Positions 38,065-46,890 of a stretch of 64,000 bases of DNA are shown here, piece after piece. Every line of letters starts with the position of its first letter. The first letter of the stretch is position 1. Source of the DNA: Clostridia bacterium (GTDB lineage: Bacteria; Bacillota; Clostridia; Lachnospirales; Lachnospiraceae); the NCBI GenBank assembly GCA_003246295.1, contig QKAS01000043.1, positions 19,550 to 83,549 on the forward strand, written 5' to 3'. Position numbers and translations under genes: made by a program. The notes beneath the pieces are model-generated. The model worked only from the letters and a program-made list of their open reading frames with translations. It did not search any database and was not told the DNA's origin.

Positions 38065-39570
38065 ATGGAGAAACAAAGCAAGAAAAATTTATTTCAAGTC
38101 TGGAAAATAACGATATGTTTATTACTTACGCTGGTACTTTCACTTTCACCGCTGGCACAGAGCAAATCAGTTGCGGCAGGTCCGCCAAAAGGAATTGATG
38201 TATCTGTTTATCAAGGAAATATAAACTGGCAGGCAGTAGCGGCAGATGGCGTTTCTTTTGCCTTTGTCAGACTGGGAACGACGAAAAAAGGAATTGATGG
38301 CCAGTTTGCAAATAATATGAATAATGCTGTTGCAGCAGGCATCAGAACAGGTGTATATATTTACTCTTATGCAACTTCAGTAGAAGCTGCTGCTGCAGAG
38401 GCAAATATTGTTTTACAGAACATACAGGGATATACAGTTTCTTTCCCAGTCGTAATAGACCTTGAAGATTCTACGCTTTCAGGACTATCTCCGGATACAC
38501 TGGCTGCCATGGCAAATACATTCTGTGGAATCATAAAAAGTGCTGGATATTATCCCATGGTTTACGCAAATAAGAATTGGTTTACAAATAAAATTGGACC
38601 GATTGGATATGATAAATGGGTTGCACAGTATGCACCAGCTTGTACTTATCCAGGGCCAGCCATATGGCAGGCAACGAATGCCGGCCGTGTAAACGGGGTT
38701 CCGGCAAATGTAGATATTAATTATCTATACAAAGATCTGGCATCTATTATTATACCTGAAGGGTTTGTACAAAGAGAAGGTAAGACATTTTATTATAGTA
38801 ATTATCGCATGAAGACAGGCTGGGCAGATATCAATGGTGGAAAGTATTTCTTCCAGGGGGATGGCAGTATGCTGACTGGATGGATTACAAATGGTGCCTT
38901 GTCACTATATTTCCAACCAAATGGCTTATTACAGATAGGCTGGGCTGATATTGATGGACATCGATATTATTTTAATGAACAAGGTCAGATGCAACGAGGA
39001 TTGATTCAGATTGGCGCTGCAAAGTATTTCTTTGACAATAGCGGCTATATGCATACAGGGTGGTTTGATGCTGGAACTGCCAAGTTTTATTTCAGACCAG
39101 ACGGTTCCATGGTAACTGGTTGGGCAGATCTTGAAGGACACAGATATTACTTTACTGAAACAGGACAGGCTGCTGTAGGACTTCAACAGATTGGAAATGT
39201 AGTTTACTTCTTTAATGCTGATGGAACAATGCAGACGGGCTGGCTTGGAACTGCACCAGCAAAATATTATTTCCTGGCAGATGGTTCCATGGCAAAAGGC
39301 TGGCAGAATATAGATGGAGCTGCTTATTACTTTAAAGAAGATGGACAGATGAATATAGGCCTGCTTATTTTGAATAATGTGAAGTATTATAATGATGTTG
39401 ATGGTAAGCTGGTTACAGGATGGAAGCAGATTGGAGACAAATGGTTCTTGTTTGCCCCAGATGGAGTTTTGGTTGCAAATACAACAATTGATGTCAATGG
39501 CGTAGTATGTCAGTTCGATGTGAATGGTGTATTGGTTGCACCAGCAGGGTATGTTCCGGTTAAAAAATAA
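38065..39570 (+). CDS. GH25 lysozyme (autolysin) with choline-binding-type cell wall repeats
   Basis: The 501-residue exported protein should cleave peptidoglycan glycan strands. A signal peptide (hydrophobic about 15-32) precedes the GH25 domain (about 42-235). This shows GIDVSVYQG at its start and the catalytic pair in VIDLEDS (Asp132, Glu134). The C-terminal half holds about 12 repeats of roughly 20 residues with the form GW-x-(n)-YYF-x-x-DG-x-M-x-T, as in CW_7/CBP wall-binding repeats. GGAGGG stands about 10 bases before the chosen ATG; the frame opens 24 codons earlier inside the regulator gene. A terminator follows. Confidence 0.92.
   Translation: MEKQSKKNLFQVWKITICLLLTLVLSLSPLAQSKSVAAGPPKGIDVSVYQGNINWQAVAADGVSFAFVRLGTTKKGIDGQFANNMNNAVAAGIRTGVYIYSYATSVEAAAAEANIVLQNIQGYTVSFPVVIDLEDSTLSGLSPDTLAAMANTFCGIIKSAGYYPMVYANKNWFTNKIGPIGYDKWVAQYAPACTYPGPAIWQATNAGRVNGVPANVDINYLYKDLASIIIPEGFVQREGKTFYYSNYRMKTGWADINGGKYFFQGDGSMLTGWITNGALSLYFQPNGLLQIGWADIDGHRYYFNEQGQMQRGLIQIGAAKYFFDNSGYMHTGWFDAGTAKFYFRPDGSMVTGWADLEGHRYYFTETGQAAVGLQQIGNVVYFFNADGTMQTGWLGTAPAKYYFLADGSMAKGWQNIDGAAYYFKEDGQMNIGLLILNNVKYYNDVDGKLVTGWKQIGDKWFLFAPDGVLVANTTIDVNGVVCQFDVNGVLVAPAGYVPVKK
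38750..39550 (+). repeat. Tandem 20-residue cell-wall-binding repeats within the lysozyme gene
   Basis: About 12 diverged units of roughly 60 bases encode the wall-binding domain. Aromatic positions (W, YYF) and the DG turn are kept while the bases have drifted, so the DNA is not identical from unit to unit. Confidence 0.8.
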
Positions 39571-39581
39571 AGAGTAAAGAG

Positions 39582-39616
39582 GGGCAATATACAAATCTGT
39601 ATATTGCCCTGTTTTA
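39582..39616 (+). terminator. Terminator after the lysozyme gene
   Basis: A perfect 12-bp stem (39582-39593 with 39598-39609) with a 4-base loop is followed by TGTTTTATT. Confidence 0.85.
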
Positions 39617-39747
39617 TTATATTGCACAATACTATGATATGAAACTTAAGGAATCCCTTTGTTTCTTGAAAAAGTAGTGATACTTTATTGCATTGAAGTG
39701 AATTATATGATAATATCAAAAGAAGATTTTTGAACGGAGGGTATGAA

Positions 39748-41136
39748 ATGGCTCAATTATGGGGCGGAAGATTTACAAAAGAGACTGATCAGATGGTATA
39801 TCTTTTTAATGCATCGCTATCTTTTGATAAAAGATTATATAAACATGACATTATGGGAAGCATTGCACATGTAACAATGTTGAGTCATCAAAGTATTATA
39901 TCTGAGCAAGAAAAAGATTTGATTATTGATGGTTTAAATAAAATTTTGCAGGATATAGAGAATGGATACCTTCAATTTACAGAGGAATATGAAGACATAC
40001 ATAGTTTTGTAGAAGCACATCTGATTGACCGAATTGGTGACGCTGGAAAGAAACTGCATACTGGAAGAAGTCGAAATGACCAGGTTGCATTAGACATGAA
40101 ACTTTATGTCAGAGATGAAATTAAAGAGACTGATGTTCTCTTGAAAAAGCTGTTAATCACTTTACTTCAAATTATGGAAGAACATATTGACACCTATATG
40201 CCAGGATTTACACATATGCAGAAAGCGCAGCCTACTACACTTGCACATCATATTGGCGCCTATTTTGAAATGTTTAAACGTGATAGAGCAAGACTTGCAG
40301 ATATTTTTAAACGCATGAATTACTGTCCGTTAGGATCAGGAGCGTTAGCGGGTACAACATACCCATTAGATCGCGCATTAACTGCTGAACTATTAGAATT
40401 CTACGGTCCAACACTCAACAGTATGGATTCCGTTTCCGACAGAGACTATCTGATAGAACTTTTAAGCGCCCTTTCTACTATCATGATGCATCTTAGCAGA
40501 TTTTCAGAAGAAATTATAGCATGGAATTCAGATGAATATAGATTTGTTGAGATTGATGATGCTTTTTCAACTGGAAGCAGTATTATGCCGCAGAAAAAGA
40601 ATCCAGATATTGCAGAACTTGTAAGAGGAAAAACGGGAAGAGTATATGGTGCGCTAATTTCGATACTGACTACAATGAAAGGCATTCCATTAGCTTATAA
40701 TAAAGATATGCAGGAAGATAAAGAGTTAACTTTTGATGCATTGGATCAGGTTAAAGTTTGTATTACATTATTTGAGCAAATGTTAAAAACGATGAGATTT
40801 CGTCTTGATAAAATGAAAGCAAGCGCAACCAATGGATTTACAAATGCTACAGATGCAGCAGATTATCTTGTAGGTAAGGGCGTTCCGTTTAGAGATGCAC
40901 ACGGAATCATTGGAAGTCTTGTACTGCATTGTATTGATCAGAAAAAATCAATTGATGAATTAACCATAGATGAATTAAAACAGTTTTCAAATATGTTCGA
41001 TTCAGATATTTTTGAAGCAATCAGCTTAAAAACATGTGTTGAGAAAAGGCTTACAATAGGGGCACCTGGATATGAAGCTATGAAACAGGTCATAGAACTA
41101 CAGCATGTCTATTTGAAAGAGACATTTCTATCATAG
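39748..41136 (+). CDS. argH: Argininosuccinate lyase
   Basis: ArgH splits argininosuccinate into arginine and fumarate. The 462-residue protein begins LWGGRFTKETD and has the catalytic segments TGRSRNDQVALD and GSSIMPQKKNPD, the superfamily signature. The ATG at 39748 has GGAGGG six bases upstream; the frame extends to a TTG that overlaps that site. argG is not adjacent. asd follows by 41 bases, probably on the same transcript. Confidence 0.97.
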   Translation: MAQLWGGRFTKETDQMVYLFNASLSFDKRLYKHDIMGSIAHVTMLSHQSIISEQEKDLIIDGLNKILQDIENGYLQFTEEYEDIHSFVEAHLIDRIGDAGKKLHTGRSRNDQVALDMKLYVRDEIKETDVLLKKLLITLLQIMEEHIDTYMPGFTHMQKAQPTTLAHHIGAYFEMFKRDRARLADIFKRMNYCPLGSGALAGTTYPLDRALTAELLEFYGPTLNSMDSVSDRDYLIELLSALSTIMMHLSRFSEEIIAWNSDEYRFVEIDDAFSTGSSIMPQKKNPDIAELVRGKTGRVYGALISILTTMKGIPLAYNKDMQEDKELTFDALDQVKVCITLFEQMLKTMRFRLDKMKASATNGFTNATDAADYLVGKGVPFRDAHGIIGSLVLHCIDQKKSIDELTIDELKQFSNMFDSDIFEAISLKTCVEKRLTIGAPGYEAMKQVIELQHVYLKETFLS

Positions 41137-41177
41137 CCAATATTGTTAATCTATCAAAGAAAAGAGGAGAATGAAAA

Positions 41178-42263
41178 ATGAGCGAAAAGTTAAAAGTGGG
41201 TATCCTTGGTGGTACAGGTATGGTTGGACAGAGGTTTATCGCCCTATTGGAAAATCACCCCTGGTTTGAAGTTACTACAGTTGCTGCAAGCGAAAGATCT
41301 TCAGGAAAAACATATGAAGAAGCTGTTGGTGACAGATGGAAAATGACAACACCAATGCCTGAAAGTGTTAAAAAACTTATTGTTATGAATGTAAATGAAG
41401 TTGAAAAAGTTGCTGCAGGTGTTGATTTTGTATTTAGTGCAGTAGATATGTCAAAGGATGAAATTAAAAAAATTGAAGATGATTATGCAAAGACAGAGAC
41501 ACCAGTCGTTTCAAATAACAGTGCACATAGATGGACACCGGATGTACCAATGGTAATTCCTGAAATCAACCCTGAACATATGAAGGTGATTGATTTTCAG
41601 AAAAAAAGACTTGGCACAACAAGGGGCTTTGTTGCTGTAAAACCAAATTGTTCTATTCAAAGTTATGCACCTGTTTTAACGGCATGGAGTGAATTTGAAC
41701 CTTACGAAGTAGTAGCAACTACTTATCAGGCTATTTCAGGTGCAGGAAAAACTTTTAAAGAATGGCCTGAGATGATTGAAAATATCATACCTTATATTGG
41801 TGGAGAAGAAGAAAAATCAGAAAAAGAGCCCCTTAGAATATGGGGAACCATTGAAGATGGTGTGATTAAACCAGCCACATCGCCTGTCATTTCTTGTCAG
41901 TGTATTCGTGTTCCAGTTTTAAATGGACACACAGCTGCAGTTTTTGTGAAATTTAAAAAGAAGGCTACAAAAGAACAGTTAATAGAGAAATTAATAAACT
42001 TTAAGGGAGTACCACAGGACCTTGAACTTCCAAGTGCACCGAAACAGTTTATTCAGTACCTTGAAGAAGATAACAGACCACAGGTCGTTGCTGATGTTGA
42101 TTATGAAAATGGTATGGGCGTTTCTGTAGGAAGAATCCGTGAAGACCATATTTACGACTTCAAATTTGTAGGATTGTCCCATAATACTGTACGTGGTGCA
42201 GCAGGTGGTGCAGTTCTATGTGCCGAACTGCTAAAAGCGCAGGGTTATATTACAAAAAAATAA
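41178..42263 (+). CDS. asd: Aspartate-semialdehyde dehydrogenase
   Basis: Asd reduces aspartyl phosphate on the way to lysine, methionine, threonine and diaminopimelate. The 361-residue protein has the NADP motif GILGGTGMVGQRF at 8-20 and the catalytic cysteine in KPNCSIQSYAP (Cys158). It is longer than the usual 330-residue bacterial form and resembles the archaeal and fungal type. GGAG precedes the ATG. Confidence 0.95.
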   Translation: MSEKLKVGILGGTGMVGQRFIALLENHPWFEVTTVAASERSSGKTYEEAVGDRWKMTTPMPESVKKLIVMNVNEVEKVAAGVDFVFSAVDMSKDEIKKIEDDYAKTETPVVSNNSAHRWTPDVPMVIPEINPEHMKVIDFQKKRLGTTRGFVAVKPNCSIQSYAPVLTAWSEFEPYEVVATTYQAISGAGKTFKEWPEMIENIIPYIGGEEEKSEKEPLRIWGTIEDGVIKPATSPVISCQCIRVPVLNGHTAAVFVKFKKKATKEQLIEKLINFKGVPQDLELPSAPKQFIQYLEEDNRPQVVADVDYENGMGVSVGRIREDHIYDFKFVGLSHNTVRGAAGGAVLCAELLKAQGYITKK

Positions 42264-42302
42264 CTTATGACAAGATGTATCCGAAATAGTATTACAATTA
42301 TT

Positions 42303-42329
42303 TTGAGATACTGATGATCGTGGTATGAT
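42303..42329 (+). promoter_or_regulatory. Possible promoter of the amino acid ABC transporter operon
   Basis: TTGAGA (42303-42308) and TATGAT (42324-42329) are 15 bases apart, a short spacer, but the -10 has the extended form TGG-TATGAT. If used, the transcript would start just before the hairpin at 42340. Confidence 0.4.
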
Positions 42330-42339
42330 TTGAAATGCG

Positions 42340-42381
42340 AAGAGGCAGAATAGACAGGTGGATTCTATTTTGCCTCTTTTC
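42340..42381 (+). terminator. Hairpin between asd and the ABC operon: terminator or leader attenuator
   Basis: A 15-bp stem with one G-T pair (42340-42354 with 42364-42378) ends in CTTTTC. It can end asd transcription. Its place just after a possible promoter also allows a role in the transporter leader. Confidence 0.7.
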
Positions 42382-42447
42382 AAAATGAAGGTCTGTAAGA
42401 ATATGACTTTCAAGACATAAAATCTATATAAATAAAAGGAGAAACTT

Positions 42448-43299
42448 ATGAAAAGATTTAAAAAAATCGTAATACTCGCAACGCTTGTTACAATGATGGC
42501 TAGTATACTTACAGGTTGTGGTTCAAAAAAAGATGCTGATAGTGCAGAAGGTAAAAAAGTTTTAAAAGTAGCAATGGAATGTAGCTATGCACCGTATAAC
42601 TGGACACAACCAGATGATACAAATGGTGCAGTACAGATTCAGGATAGTAAAGATTTTGCTTATGGTTATGATGTTATGATTGCAAAAAAAATTGCAGATG
42701 AACTTGGATACGAACTTCAAATTGTAAAACTTGATTGGGATTCACTTGTGCCTGCAGTACAGTCAGGAACGGTTGATTGTGTCATAGCTGGTCAGTCCAT
42801 TACATCTGAAAGACTTCAAATGGTAGATTTTTCTAATCCATATTATTATGCATCTATTGTTACATTAACCAAAAAGGATGGAACGTTTGCTTCGGCAAAG
42901 GGTATTAGTGAACTTGCAGGTGCAACCTGTACTTCACAACTTGGTACGGTATGGTATGATGTATGTCTGGGACAGATTACAGATGCAAATATCTTACCCG
43001 CACAGGAATCTGCACCATCCATGCTTGTTGCACTTGATTCTGACAGAGTTGATTTGGTCGTAACAGATATGCCGACTGCAAAAGCAGCTACTGTAGCATA
43101 CCCAGATCTTACAATATTGGATTTTACTGATACAGAAGATAACTTTGAAGTATCTGAAGAAGAAATCAATATTGGAATCTCTGTTCAAAAAGGAAACAGT
43201 GAATTGTTAGAAGGAATTAATGGCGTTCTTGAAAAAATGACGACAGATGATTATAATAAAATGATGGATGAAGCAATCTCAGTACAACCACTTTCATAA
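42448..43299 (+). CDS. Polar amino acid ABC transporter substrate-binding lipoprotein
   Basis: The 283-residue protein has a lipoprotein signal (lipobox LTGC, Cys24) and a family 3 solute-binding fold: VAMECSYAPYNWTQ, GYDVMIAKKIADELGYELQIVKLDWDSLVPAVQSGTVDCVIAGQSIT and DFSNPYYYAS. The ligand is a polar amino acid, possibly arginine or another basic residue given argH and asd nearby, but this is not shown by sequence. GGAG precedes the ATG. The permease and ATPase follow. Confidence 0.93.
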   Translation: MKRFKKIVILATLVTMMASILTGCGSKKDADSAEGKKVLKVAMECSYAPYNWTQPDDTNGAVQIQDSKDFAYGYDVMIAKKIADELGYELQIVKLDWDSLVPAVQSGTVDCVIAGQSITSERLQMVDFSNPYYYASIVTLTKKDGTFASAKGISELAGATCTSQLGTVWYDVCLGQITDANILPAQESAPSMLVALDSDRVDLVVTDMPTAKAATVAYPDLTILDFTDTEDNFEVSEEEINIGISVQKGNSELLEGINGVLEKMTTDDYNKMMDEAISVQPLS

Positions 43300-43338
43300 T
43301 AAAACGAATCTATCATCCTTATAAGGAGAACTATATCA

Positions 43339-44115
43339 ATGATATCAGAAATGAATTTTTTTGGACGTATCCTTTATATACTTCAAAGTTATGGATTGTC
43401 CTATCTGACTGGTGCGGGAACAACACTTTTAATCGCACTGGTTTCAACGGTGATTGGATGCCTGATTGGGTTTGCAGTTGGCGTGATTCAGACAATTCCT
43501 ATACAGGAAGGAAATGAGCGTACGCCGGCAACATTTTTGCTTAAATTCTGTCAGATGATCTTACATGCCTATGTGGAACTATTTCGTGGTACACCTATGA
43601 TTGTTCAGGCAGTATTTATTTATTATGGTCTGGCACAGATCTGGGGGGTTCAACTTGGTATGTGGCAGGCAGCATTTCTTGTTGTGTCCATTAATACAGG
43701 CGCATATATGGCAGAGTCTGTCAGAGGAGGTATTATCTCTATAGATCCAGGACAGATGGAAGGAGCAAAGTCGATAGGAATGAATCATTTTCAGGCTATG
43801 ACAAGTGTAATTCTACCACAGGCGTTTCGTAATATATTACCACAGATAGGCAACAATCTGATTATTAATATCAAGGACACCTCTGTACTTTCTGTTATCA
43901 GTATTGTAGACTTGTTCTTTGTACACAAAAGTGTTTCTGGTGCGTTGTACACCTATTTTGAGTCTGCATCTATCGTTATGCTTATTTATCTAACGATGAC
44001 AATTACAGTATCAAGACTTTTAAGACTGCTCGAAAAATATCTGGATGGTAGTGAGAATTATGAACTTGCTGACTGCATGGATATTGGAAATCAGATGCAT
44101 AAGAAGGGAGCATGA
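43339..44115 (+). CDS. Polar amino acid ABC transporter permease
   Basis: The 258-residue inner-membrane protein belongs to the HisM/GlnP family. Typical segments are [41 protein letters not shown] and the EAA loop [40 protein letters not shown] stands 11 bases before the ATG. A single permease gene implies a homodimer. Confidence 0.94.
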   Translation: MISEMNFFGRILYILQSYGLSYLTGAGTTLLIALVSTVIGCLIGFAVGVIQTIPIQEGNERTPATFLLKFCQMILHAYVELFRGTPMIVQAVFIYYGLAQIWGVQLGMWQAAFLVVSINTGAYMAESVRGGIISIDPGQMEGAKSIGMNHFQAMTSVILPQAFRNILPQIGNNLIINIKDTSVLSVISIVDLFFVHKSVSGALYTYFESASIVMLIYLTMTITVSRLLRLLEKYLDGSENYELADCMDIGNQMHKKGA

Positions 44116-44117
44116 GA

Positions 44118-44858
44118 ATGGAAAAAATACTAGAATTATCCCATCTTGGAAAAAGTTTTGGTAATCATATTGTATTACGTGATATTAATTTTTCAGTAAA
44201 AAAGGGTGATGTTATTTCTGTCATAGGTGCATCGGGTTCAGGAAAATCTACCATGCTCAGATGTATCAACCTGCTTGAAACACCAACATCTGGAGAAATA
44301 TTATTCCATGAAAAAAATATTATAAGTAAAAATAATGACATTCCATCCTATCGTTCGAAGGTCGGAATGGTATTTCAAAGTTTCAACTTGTTTAGCAATA
44401 TGAGTGTGTTAGAGAATTGTATTGTAGGACAGGTCAAAGTATTAAAACGTAACAAGGAAGAAGCAAAGGAAAAAGCACTTCAATTTCTTACAAAAGTAGG
44501 AATGGAGCCATATATTCATGCAAAACCAAGGCAACTTTCAGGTGGGCAGAAACAACGTGTTGCCATCGCAAGAGCACTCGCTATGGAACCGGAAGTACTT
44601 TTGTTTGATGAACCGACATCAGCACTGGATCCTTTAATGGTTGGAGAAGTATTAAATGTAATGAAGACACTTGCACTGGAAGGTTTGACAATGATAGTAG
44701 TGACACATGAAATGTCATTTGCCAGAGATGTCTCTAATCATGTTGTTTATATGGATGATGGCTATATTGTAGAAGAAGGGTCACCAAAACAATTATTCAG
44801 TGAACCTACCCAGGAAAAGACAAAAGCTTTTTTAGCAACAATTCTTTCAGAAAAATAA
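44118..44858 (+). CDS. Polar amino acid ABC transporter ATP-binding protein
   Basis: The 246-residue ATPase energises the amino acid importer. Walker [10 protein letters not shown] is at 37-45, the signature [15 protein letters not shown] follows, Walker B is [12 protein letters not shown] and the switch His is in VVTHEMSFA. This matches the GlnQ/HisP family. I prefer the ATG at 44118, seven bases after GGGAG, to the one two codons earlier. Confidence 0.95.
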   Translation: MEKILELSHLGKSFGNHIVLRDINFSVKKGDVISVIGASGSGKSTMLRCINLLETPTSGEILFHEKNIISKNNDIPSYRSKVGMVFQSFNLFSNMSVLENCIVGQVKVLKRNKEEAKEKALQFLTKVGMEPYIHAKPRQLSGGQKQRVAIARALAMEPEVLLFDEPTSALDPLMVGEVLNVMKTLALEGLTMIVVTHEMSFARDVSNHVVYMDDGYIVEEGSPKQLFSEPTQEKTKAFLATILSEK

Positions 44859-44868
44859 AATAATAAAG

Positions 44869-44906
44869 AATGGGAACCGATGTGATGTCGGTTCCCATTT
44901 ATTATA
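44869..44906. terminator. Bidirectional terminator between the ABC operon and the SulP gene
   Basis: A perfect 12-bp stem (44869-44880 with 44888-44899) with a 7-base loop and T-rich tail separates convergent genes. Confidence 0.85.
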
Positions 44907-44928
44907 CCTTCTAAAATAATGCTACAGA

Positions 44929-46653
44929 CTACTTATTTCCAATACCTCGAAGGTTTCTAGAAGTCTGTTTACATTCTATGATTTCATTTGCTTTTCGAAT
45001 GGCATCTTCTGTAGTGGAGAAGAAACGATCTTCACCATTCAAAGACACGAAGCCTGTATTATTGAGCAACTTCATGGGTTGTTCATTTATTTCTGCATAT
45101 AAAAGTAAAATATGTTTTTGTCTGCAACGAGTTTGAATCCTTTTTAAAGCATCAAATGCCGTTGCATCCATATTTGGAACATTTTTCATTTTTAATATGA
45201 TCACGCTTGATTTCCTGTCGATTTCATTCATGACATCTAAAAATTTATTTGCAGCGCCGAAAAACAAAGGGCCATTAATTTCATATAAAAAGACTTCTTT
45301 CTTTAAATTCTTATGAAGATCATGTTCCTGATAAGATTCTTCGTCATCTTCCGTAGTAAGAGTAGTCAAGGAGGATGTACTGTTTACTTCTGAAATAAGA
45401 ATGGAGTCTGCCATTCTCTTAACAAATAAGAACATAGCGATAACCATACCAATTTCAATTGCTACCACAAGATCAAAAATAACTGTGAACAAGAATGTTG
45501 ATGCAAGGACTGCAATATCACTTTTGGTTGATTTTAATAAGGCCTTACATGCGCGCCATTCGCTCATGTTATATGCAACAACAACAAGAATTGCTGCTAA
45601 TGAAGTCATAGGAACCAGACTTGCTAAAGGCATAAAAATTTTCATGATCAAAAGAAGCACTAGTGCATGTACAATACCGGCAATTGGAGTACGTCCGCCG
45701 TTTTTAATATTTGCAGCTGTTCTTGCAATTGCCCCTGTCGCAGGGATACCGCCGAAAAGTGCGGAACCAATATTTGCAACACCTTGTGCGATGAGTTCCA
45801 TATTTGAATTATGTTTTTTTCCTATCATACCATCTGCAACAACAGCGGAAAGTAAGGATTCAATACTTGCAAGAAACGCTATCGTCATGGCTGGACGAAT
45901 CAGATCTTTTAATACAGGGATGGAAATCTGAAAACTCCCAAAATCAATGAAGCTGATGTTACTTGATATTTCACCAAATCTGCTTCCTATTGTTTCAACA
46001 GGTAAATCAAATACTGCAACAATTACGGTTGAAGCAATAAGTGCAATGAGTGAACCAGGAATCGTTTTGTTGATTCTAGGCCAAAAGACAATAATCAAAA
46101 TTGAAAACAGACCAACTAAAAATGTAGGCATATGAATATGAGAAAAATTATTAAGATATAATCCCCATTTTTCGAAAAACTCTGAAGGCACATTTTTAAT
46201 ACCTAATCCAAAAAAATCATTTACCTGTGTTGATAATAGTGTAACTGCAATACCAGCAGTGAAACCGGTGGTAGTTGGATAGGGAACATATTTTATAATA
46301 CTCCCAAATTTCATAAGTCCAAAAAAAATCATAAAAATTCCGGCCATAATGGTTGCTATGGTAAGACCACTGACGCCATATTGTTCAATAATTCCATAAA
46401 CTATAATAACAAAAGCACCTGTGGGACCTCCAATCTGAACACGGCTTCCACCCAGAAAAGAAATTAAAAAACCTGCAATGATGGCAGTGACCAATCCTTT
46501 ATCAGGAGTAACTCCGGAGGAAATAGCGAGTGCAACAGATAATGGAAGTGCAATAATTGCAACGATAATACCAGATATAATATCTTTGGTAAGCTGGCCA
46601 CCACGAAGTTCTGTGTCAGCATGTTTTAAAATGGAAAACAATTTTGGTTTCAT
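44929..46653 (-). CDS. SulP family anion transporter with C-terminal STAS domain
   Basis: The 574-residue protein has about 10-12 membrane segments (to about 430) and a cytosolic STAS domain (about 455-560, with VIILKMKNVPNMDATAFDALKRI). The SulP signature appears near the start as GIIVAIIALPLSVALAISSGV and GGPTGAFVIIVYG. Family members carry sulfate, bicarbonate or dicarboxylates; the substrate cannot be told from sequence. GAGGAG precedes the ATG, and it is a single-gene unit. Confidence 0.9.
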   Translation of the reverse strand: MKPKLFSILKHADTELRGGQLTKDIISGIIVAIIALPLSVALAISSGVTPDKGLVTAIIAGFLISFLGGSRVQIGGPTGAFVIIVYGIIEQYGVSGLTIATIMAGIFMIFFGLMKFGSIIKYVPYPTTTGFTAGIAVTLLSTQVNDFFGLGIKNVPSEFFEKWGLYLNNFSHIHMPTFLVGLFSILIIVFWPRINKTIPGSLIALIASTVIVAVFDLPVETIGSRFGEISSNISFIDFGSFQISIPVLKDLIRPAMTIAFLASIESLLSAVVADGMIGKKHNSNMELIAQGVANIGSALFGGIPATGAIARTAANIKNGGRTPIAGIVHALVLLLIMKIFMPLASLVPMTSLAAILVVVAYNMSEWRACKALLKSTKSDIAVLASTFLFTVIFDLVVAIEIGMVIAMFLFVKRMADSILISEVNSTSSLTTLTTEDDEESYQEHDLHKNLKKEVFLYEINGPLFFGAANKFLDVMNEIDRKSSVIILKMKNVPNMDATAFDALKRIQTRCRQKHILLLYAEINEQPMKLLNNTGFVSLNGEDRFFSTTEDAIRKANEIIECKQTSRNLRGIGNK

Positions 46654-46715
46654 AACGGAAATCTCCTCATAAAGATTAATTATTTATAAAAATTTTATAA
46701 ACTCAAACAATGCTG

Positions 46716-46744
46716 ATATTATTCCCTTTTTAAGCGTTTGTCAA
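46716..46744 (-). promoter_or_regulatory. Promoter of the SulP gene
   Basis: On the reverse strand a perfect TTGACA (46744-46739) and TAATAT (46721-46716) are 17 bases apart. Confidence 0.75.
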
Positions 46745-46781
46745 TAGCTGTAAGGGTGCAGAATCAGCAGGTTACCATGAT

Positions 46782-46810
46782 TTTACAATCTTTTTTTTTT
46801 GTGTTATATT
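46782..46810 (+). promoter_or_regulatory. Promoter of mutS with T10 tract in its spacer
   Basis: TTTACA (46782-46787) and TATATT (46805-46810) are 17 bases apart. Ten T in a row (46791-46800) fill most of the spacer, so a length change would alter promoter spacing. Confidence 0.55.
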
Positions 46811-46890
46811 TGAAAAAGCATAGAAAAACTTATGACTTTAAGAGATTGGATTATTTTTGGTCAATCTGGGATAAATAAAGGAGAATTTCC

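Noticed and set aside
38750..39550. CRISPR array or tandem DNA satellite in the lysozyme gene
   Set aside because: The units are diverged in DNA and conserved only as protein repeats, with no identical repeats or spacers.
38929..39627. A 232-codon reverse-strand open frame across the lysozyme repeats
   Set aside because: Its length comes from the repeated base pattern of the cell-wall-binding units. It has no ribosome site or recognisable motif, and it crosses the lysozyme terminator.
45401..45931. A 176-codon open frame on the forward strand inside the SulP gene
   Set aside because: It lies antisense to a well-conserved membrane protein, has no convincing ribosome site and its residues mirror the hydrophobic codons of the true gene.
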